DNA from: Buttiauxella ferragutiae
Lineage (GTDB): Bacteria; Pseudomonadota; Gammaproteobacteria; Enterobacterales; Enterobacteriaceae
DNA: 64,000 bases
Assembly (NCBI RefSeq): GCF_001654915.1
Contig: NZ_LXEQ01000047.1
Direction: 5' to 3' (one strand)
Below the pieces are notes generated by a model. The model ran no database searches. It saw only the letters and a list, made by a program, of their open reading frames with translations, and was not told the DNA's origin. The translations under genes and the position numbers were made by a program. Of this stretch, positions 59,915 through 64,000 are shown one piece after another. Position 1 is the stretch's first letter. Each line of letters starts with the position of its first letter.

Positions 59915-61510
59915 TTATCCTCTTCTGGCCAGTGCTGTAACCCGGTCATATGCCGCGCCGCTGCGCAACACTTCCAGCACTCGTTGTGCGTTCGCTTTTA
60001 GATCTTCTTGCCCATGCAGACGCATTAACATAGCGACGTTCGCGGCTACTGCAGACTCATGAGCAGTCTCTCCTTTACCTTGTAACAGGCGGGTGAGAAT
60101 GTCACGATTTTCTTCTGGCGTACCGCCTGCCAGCTGATCCTGATGATAAGCTGGCAGGCCAAAGTCGGTGGCTTCCAGTTGGTAGCTTTTGATCTCGCCA
60201 TCGTGAAGTTCGGCAACCTGAGTGGTGGCATGCAGAGAAACTTCATCCATACCGCCGCTGTGTACCACTGCCGCACGTTTGTATCCCAGCACACGCAACG
60301 TTTCTGCAATCGGCAACACCAGCTCCGCACTGTAGACACCAATCAGCGCCATCTGTGGATGTGCGGGGTTAATCAACGGCCCAAGCACATTGAACAAGGT
60401 GCGCGTTTTTAGCTGCTGGCGCACAGGCATCGCGTGGCGAAAACCGGTGTGGTATTTCGGTGCAAACAGGAAGCAGACGCCCAAATCGTCAAGGGCTTTA
60501 CGCGACGATTCAGCACTCATTTCCAGGTTAATACCGAAGGCGGCCAGTAAATCCGACGAGCCAGATTTGCTGGAAACGCTACGGTTACCGTGTTTGGCTA
60601 CTTTCAGCCCAACCGCGGCGGCAACAAAGGCGCTGGCGGTGGAAATATTGATGCTGTTACTGCCATCGCCACCGGTACCGACGATGTCAGCAAACGGATA
60701 GTCCGGGCTTGGGAACGGTGCTGCGGCTTCCAGCAACGCGGTGGCTGCACCAGCGATTTCATTCGGATGTTCACCACGTACTTTCATACTGACCAGCGCC
60801 GCCGCCAGTTGTTCAGGTTTCAACTCGCCACGCACAATCGCGGCAAACAGCTGGTGGCTCTCTTCGCGGCTCAGGGTTTGCGCCTGATAAAGTTTGTCGA
60901 GAATAGGTTGCAGCGTGTTGGCTTGTTTTAATTTCAGCAGCGCCCAGTCGAGAGTTTGTTCAAGCAAACGTGCACCATGGGTGGTCAGAATGGATTCCGG
61001 ATGGAACTGGAAACCACACACCCGATCTGCATCGTGGCGAACCGCCATCACCATGCCCTCAAAATGGGCGTTAATGGTTAAACCAGCCGGAATATTGCTG
61101 CCAACTAGTGAGTGATAACGGGCTACAGGAAGCGGGTTAGGCAAACCGGCAAACATCGCCTCGCCATCGTGAGAAATAATCGACGCTTTGCCATGCAGAA
61201 TTTCACCGGCCTGACCGACATAACCGCCGTAAGCTTCAACAATCGCCTGGTGGCCCAGGCAAATACCAATAATCGGTAATTTGCCACGCAGACGCGTTAA
61301 CAGTTCAGGCATACAACCTGCTTCGCTTGGCGCACCAGGGCCTGGCGAAAGCATCAGCACCGGGTTGTCCATGGTCGCCAGACGTTCAATTAAAGTCTGT
61401 GCAGGAACGTGATTGCGGTAAATAACCACATTGTGACCATTGGCACGCAGCTGATCGGCAAGGTTATAGGTGAACGAGTCGATGTTATCGAGCAGCAGAA
61501 TGTCAGCCAT
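59915..61510 (-). CDS. trpGD: Bifunctional anthranilate synthase component II / anthranilate phosphoribosyltransferase
   Basis: 531 residues: glutamine amidotransferase TrpG (about 1-195; nucleophile Cys in GICLGHQAI, His and Glu in FQFHPESIL) fused to TrpD (about 200-531; GTGGDGSNSINIST phosphoribosyl pyrophosphate site). Its ATG overlaps the trpE stop by one base (TGATG), coupling the two synthase components. Confidence 0.97.
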   Translation of the reverse strand: MADILLLDNIDSFTYNLADQLRANGHNVVIYRNHVPAQTLIERLATMDNPVLMLSPGPGAPSEAGCMPELLTRLRGKLPIIGICLGHQAIVEAYGGYVGQAGEILHGKASIISHDGEAMFAGLPNPLPVARYHSLVGSNIPAGLTINAHFEGMVMAVRHDADRVCGFQFHPESILTTHGARLLEQTLDWALLKLKQANTLQPILDKLYQAQTLSREESHQLFAAIVRGELKPEQLAAALVSMKVRGEHPNEIAGAATALLEAAAPFPSPDYPFADIVGTGGDGSNSINISTASAFVAAAVGLKVAKHGNRSVSSKSGSSDLLAAFGINLEMSAESSRKALDDLGVCFLFAPKYHTGFRHAMPVRQQLKTRTLFNVLGPLINPAHPQMALIGVYSAELVLPIAETLRVLGYKRAAVVHSGGMDEVSLHATTQVAELHDGEIKSYQLEATDFGLPAYHQDQLAGGTPEENRDILTRLLQGKGETAHESAVAANVAMLMRLHGQEDLKANAQRVLEVLRSGAAYDRVTALARRG

Positions 61511-63072
61511 CAGAAAATCTCCTGTGCGTGATGCGCGGTAGCAATGGCGCGCAGTACAGCGCGGGCTTTGTTGCGGGTTTCATCGGCTTCAGATTGCGGC
61601 ACAGAGTCCAGAACCACGCCAGCCCCGGCCTGAACGGTGGCGATGCCATTTTCAACGTAGGCGGAGCGAATGACGATGCAGGTATCCAAATCACCATGGG
61701 CGGTGAAGTAACCCACTGCACCACCATAACTGCCACGACGTACGCCTTCGGCTTTGGCAATCAGCTGCATAGCGCGAACTTTCGGTGCGCCGCTCAGGGT
61801 GCCCATATTCATGCAGGCGCGGTAGGCGTGCAGCACATCAAGATCTTTATGCAGCTCGCCAACCACGCGCGAAACCAGGTGCATCACAAAGGAATAACGG
61901 TCGACTTTAGTTAAGTCTGCAACATAACGGCTGCCAGGCGTGCAAATACGCGCCAGGTCGTTACGCGCTAAATCAACCAGCATCAGGTGCTCGGACATCT
62001 CTTTATGGTCGGTACGCATTTCCAGTTCAATGCGGCTATCGAGATCGCGGTCAAGCGTTCCGTCTGCACGGCGACCACGCGGGCGAGTCCCGGCAATCGG
62101 GTAGATTTCAATCTGGCGCGAAGTGGCATCATATTTGAGCGAGCTTTCCGGTGAGGCACCAAACAGGGTGAAGTCGTTATCCTGCATGAAGAACATGTAC
62201 GGGCTTGGATTGCTCTTTTTCAGTGTCTGATAAGCGGCGAGCGGAGACGGGCAAGGCAGTGAAAAACGGCGCGATGGCACGACCTGGAATATCTCACCGA
62301 TGCGAATTGCTTTCTGCATCTTACGAACCACGTCGCCAAATTCTTCATCGCTTTGGCTGCATTCGCAGGTCATGTGTTCCACTTTTTGTACCGGCAATGC
62401 AGCTGGTTCTTGCTCCATTTGTTTAATCAGCTGCGCAGTGCGCTGAAGCAAACGCTGTTTTTCTGCGGCTGATGGGGTAAACAAGCTCGCCTGGATGCGG
62501 GTGTGTTTTTTCTGATGGTCAATAACCAGCAGAGTTTCAGCCAGATAAAAACAGTAGTCAGGGCAACGGTTGTCTTGCACCAGTTCTGGTAAATCTTCAA
62601 AACCCGCGACCAGGTCATAGGCAAACAGGCCGCCGAAGAACATCGCTTCGCGCTCATTGACCGGCACAGTAACCAGTTCCTGCATTAAACGGAAAGCATC
62701 GAACACTGACAGCGAACACAGACGCGCATCTTCATCCAGCAGGGAACTAACAACCGGGAAGCGCAGAACTCGGCCCTGCGGAGAGTGTGTGTTTTCAACA
62801 CCCGCAGGCAGCGCGGCATCAAGCAGGGGTAGCAGTGAGGCACCGTTATCTGAAAGCGCATGAATGGTGACAGTGTCACCTAATGCAGTAATGCGCAGCG
62901 CGCTGTCAACTAACAGCAGGCTTTTCAAATCGTCTTTACTATCGATATCTGCCGATTCCAGCAACAACGTTGCCGGACGCGCTCCGCACAGCTGATGGAA
63001 AACTGCGCCAGGGTTATCGCGATAGGGCGCTTCATTAATCAGGAGTTCGAGCGCTGGTTTTTGTGTTTGCAT
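61510..63072 (-). CDS. trpE: Anthranilate synthase component I
   Basis: 520 residues. Chorismate-utilising enzyme making anthranilate. LLLESADIDSK near the N-terminus is the tryptophan feedback-inhibition motif; the C-terminal half holds PIAGTRPRG, DLARNDLARIC and the GGAVGYF chorismate-binding blocks. First structural gene of the trp operon, after the attenuator. Confidence 0.97.
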   Translation of the reverse strand: MQTQKPALELLINEAPYRDNPGAVFHQLCGARPATLLLESADIDSKDDLKSLLLVDSALRITALGDTVTIHALSDNGASLLPLLDAALPAGVENTHSPQGRVLRFPVVSSLLDEDARLCSLSVFDAFRLMQELVTVPVNEREAMFFGGLFAYDLVAGFEDLPELVQDNRCPDYCFYLAETLLVIDHQKKHTRIQASLFTPSAAEKQRLLQRTAQLIKQMEQEPAALPVQKVEHMTCECSQSDEEFGDVVRKMQKAIRIGEIFQVVPSRRFSLPCPSPLAAYQTLKKSNPSPYMFFMQDNDFTLFGASPESSLKYDATSRQIEIYPIAGTRPRGRRADGTLDRDLDSRIELEMRTDHKEMSEHLMLVDLARNDLARICTPGSRYVADLTKVDRYSFVMHLVSRVVGELHKDLDVLHAYRACMNMGTLSGAPKVRAMQLIAKAEGVRRGSYGGAVGYFTAHGDLDTCIVIRSAYVENGIATVQAGAGVVLDSVPQSEADETRNKARAVLRAIATAHHAQEIF

Positions 63073-63094
63073 GTTCTGCTCTCATATTTTGTTC

Positions 63095-63121
63095 AAAAAA
63101 AAGCCCGCTTCGTTGGCGGGC
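63095..63121 (-). terminator. trp attenuator terminator
   Basis: 6-bp GC stem GCCCGC/GCGGGC followed on the minus strand by eight T, between trpL and trpE: the attenuator hairpin that ends transcription when charged tRNA-Trp is plentiful. Confidence 0.92.
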
Positions 63122-63168
63122 CTGGTATCTGGGCTGAATTACAGCCATAGCGATTACACTGCCCGTTA

Positions 63169-63213
63169 TCAGGAAGTACGCCACCAGCTGTGCATGCGGA
63201 TTATCGCTTTCAT
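63169..63213 (-). CDS. trpL: trp operon leader peptide
   Basis: 14-codon ORF encoding MKAIIRMHSWWRTS, with the two adjacent Trp codons that stall the ribosome when tryptophan is short. Same length and same start and end as the E. coli leader peptide (MKAI...WWRTS). Too short for ordinary gene finders. Confidence 0.95.
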   Translation of the reverse strand: MKAIIRMHSWWRTS

Positions 63214-63241
63214 TTTCAGATACCTTTATCGTGTGAACCTG

Positions 63242-63261
63242 CGTACTAGTTAACTAGTTCG
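63242..63261 (-). promoter_or_regulatory. TrpR operator of the trp operon
   Basis: CGTACTAGTTAACTAGTTCG: the 14-bp core ACTAGTTAACTAGT is a perfect palindrome, and the whole 20-mer is symmetrical apart from one pair. It covers the -10 box, as in E. coli. Confidence 0.93.
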
Positions 63262-63276
63262 GTGATTCAAAGTCAA
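63248..63276 (-). promoter_or_regulatory. trp promoter
   Basis: On the minus strand TTGACT (63271-63276), 17-bp spacer, TTAACT (63248-63253), nearly the same as E. coli trp (TTGACA/TTAACT). Transcription would start about 30 bp before trpL. Confidence 0.9.
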
Positions 63277-63352
63277 TAGCGATTTTTAGTTATCGATAAA
63301 ATCGCTATGATGAGCGGCGTTTTTTAAGTTTACTAACACACCCGGAGCCATT

Positions 63353-64000
63353 TTGAGCGAACCCACACTTGCGGTGATTTACGACTTACATAGCCATACC
63401 ACCGCGTCAGATGGCCTGTTAACGCCCGAGGCGTTGGTGCAACGTGCTGTCGATATGCGTGTTGGTATTCTGGCAATCACCGACCATGACACAGTAGCCG
63501 GAATTGCCGCGGCAAGGGAAGCAGTATCACGTCTGCAATTGCCATTGCGTTTAATCAGTGGTGTTGAGATTTCCACCCTCTGGGAAAATCATGAAATCCA
63601 TATCGTTGGGTTAGGTGTTGATGAACATCACCCGGCACTGGCGGAATTTTTGGCGCAACAAAGTGAGCGCCGTGTACAACGTGCGGCATTGATCGCCGAA
63701 CGGCTTGAAAAAGCACATATCCCCGGTGCGTTAGAAGGCGCGATGCGCCATGCCAACGGCGGGGAAGTCACGCGTGGGCATTTTGCACGTTACCTGGTGG
63801 AGTGCGGTAAAGCCAAGACCATGGCGGACGTGTTTAAGAAATATCTCGCAAAAGGGAAAACCGGTTACGTTCCGCCACAGTGGTGTACAATAGAACAAGC
63901 TATTGATGTGATTCATCATTCTGGCGGGCAGGCGGTTCTGGCACATCCAGGCCGTTATGACCTGACGGCTAAATGGCTGAAAAGATTGCTGGCGCAGTTT
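63353..64000 (+). CDS. rnm: RNase AM (YciV/Rnm), PHP-domain nuclease, C-terminus outside window
   Basis: Partial: 216 codons to the right edge. PHP-family phosphoesterase with metal-ligand motif DLHSHTTASDG, then ITDHDT and GVEISTLWENHEIHIVGL; the HHSGGQAVLAHPGRYD block follows. In E. coli YciV (RNase AM) is a 5'-3' exonuclease that matures rRNA 5' ends. Start appears to be a TTG at 63353 (MSEPTLAVIYD), 5 nt after GGAG and in line with the E. coli N-terminus; no ATG fits. Divergent from trpL as in E. coli. Confidence 0.92.
   Translation, partial: MSEPTLAVIYDLHSHTTASDGLLTPEALVQRAVDMRVGILAITDHDTVAGIAAAREAVSRLQLPLRLISGVEISTLWENHEIHIVGLGVDEHHPALAEFLAQQSERRVQRAALIAERLEKAHIPGALEGAMRHANGGEVTRGHFARYLVECGKAKTMADVFKKYLAKGKTGYVPPQWCTIEQAIDVIHHSGGQAVLAHPGRYDLTAKWLKRLLAQF

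Noticed and set aside
1..64000. Mobile elements, prophage, tRNA-linked islands
   Set aside because: I found no transposase, integrase, phage gene, tRNA or direct-repeat boundaries. The guaD-xdh and eptA-like inserts have no visible mobility genes.

Overview
The window is a contiguous stretch of enterobacterial chromosome (family Enterobacteriaceae, close to but distinct from Escherichia; a Buttiauxella- or Kluyvera-like genus is my inference). Almost every gene has a recognisable E. coli counterpart, and long blocks keep E. coli order. I see no rRNA or tRNA gene, CRISPR array, insertion sequence, integrase or prophage.

Layout: (1) 1-1850, the end of a beta-glucoside PTS operon (EIIC and a 6-phospho-beta-glucosidase cut by the window edge) next to cfa, with a CRP-like site and a LacI-type operator. 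(2) 1893-34290, the cfa / punC-punR / purR / ynhF / sodB / mepH / grxD / rnt / gloA / nemA-nemR / ydhL / ydhF / sodC / ydhKJI / slyA / slyB / anmK / mliC / pdxH / tyrS / pdxY / gstA / dtpA / nth / rsxEGDCBA / ydgK / cnu block in E. coli order. Differences from E. coli here are loss of ydhP and an eptA-like fragment inserted directly in front of nemR. (3) 34570-37069, ydgJ, speG, ynfB, ynfA. (4) 37257-44144, an uninterrupted rspA-rspB-ydfJ-ydfI / rspR / ydfG sugar-acid locus. (5) 44145-50471, an accessory purine-catabolic operon guaD-xdhA-xdhB-xdhC, preceded by a sigma-54 promoter and two NtrC-type enhancers 32 bp apart, and closed by a REP-like element. (6) 50498-56491, dcp, an IprA-like regulator, yciA, a SlyB-like glycine-zipper protein, yciB, yciC, ompW. 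(7) 56540-63276, the complete trp operon (trpE-trpGD-trpCF-trpB-trpA) with leader peptide, attenuator, TrpR operator and promoter. (8) rnm (yciV), cut by the right edge.

How parts work together: guaD and xdhABC would convert guanine to xanthine and then urate, releasing ammonia, and the promoter architecture says this happens under nitrogen limitation. punC/punR and purR handle purine uptake and synthesis elsewhere in the window. rsxABCDGE is a membrane redox pump that resets SoxR, and nth sits directly behind it. nemR/nemA/gloA form a reactive-electrophile response, but here nemR and nemA are separated by a terminator and each has its own NemR-type operator. SlyA-type palindromes occur upstream of slyA, between punC and cfa, and, as a one-base variant, in front of ydfG.

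There is no obviously new multi-gene defence or biosynthetic system. The most interesting signals are the nitrogen-controlled purine operon with its unexplained tandem palindromes, the truncated eptA-like gene whose end is made from the nemR operator, and the extra NemR and SlyA sites.
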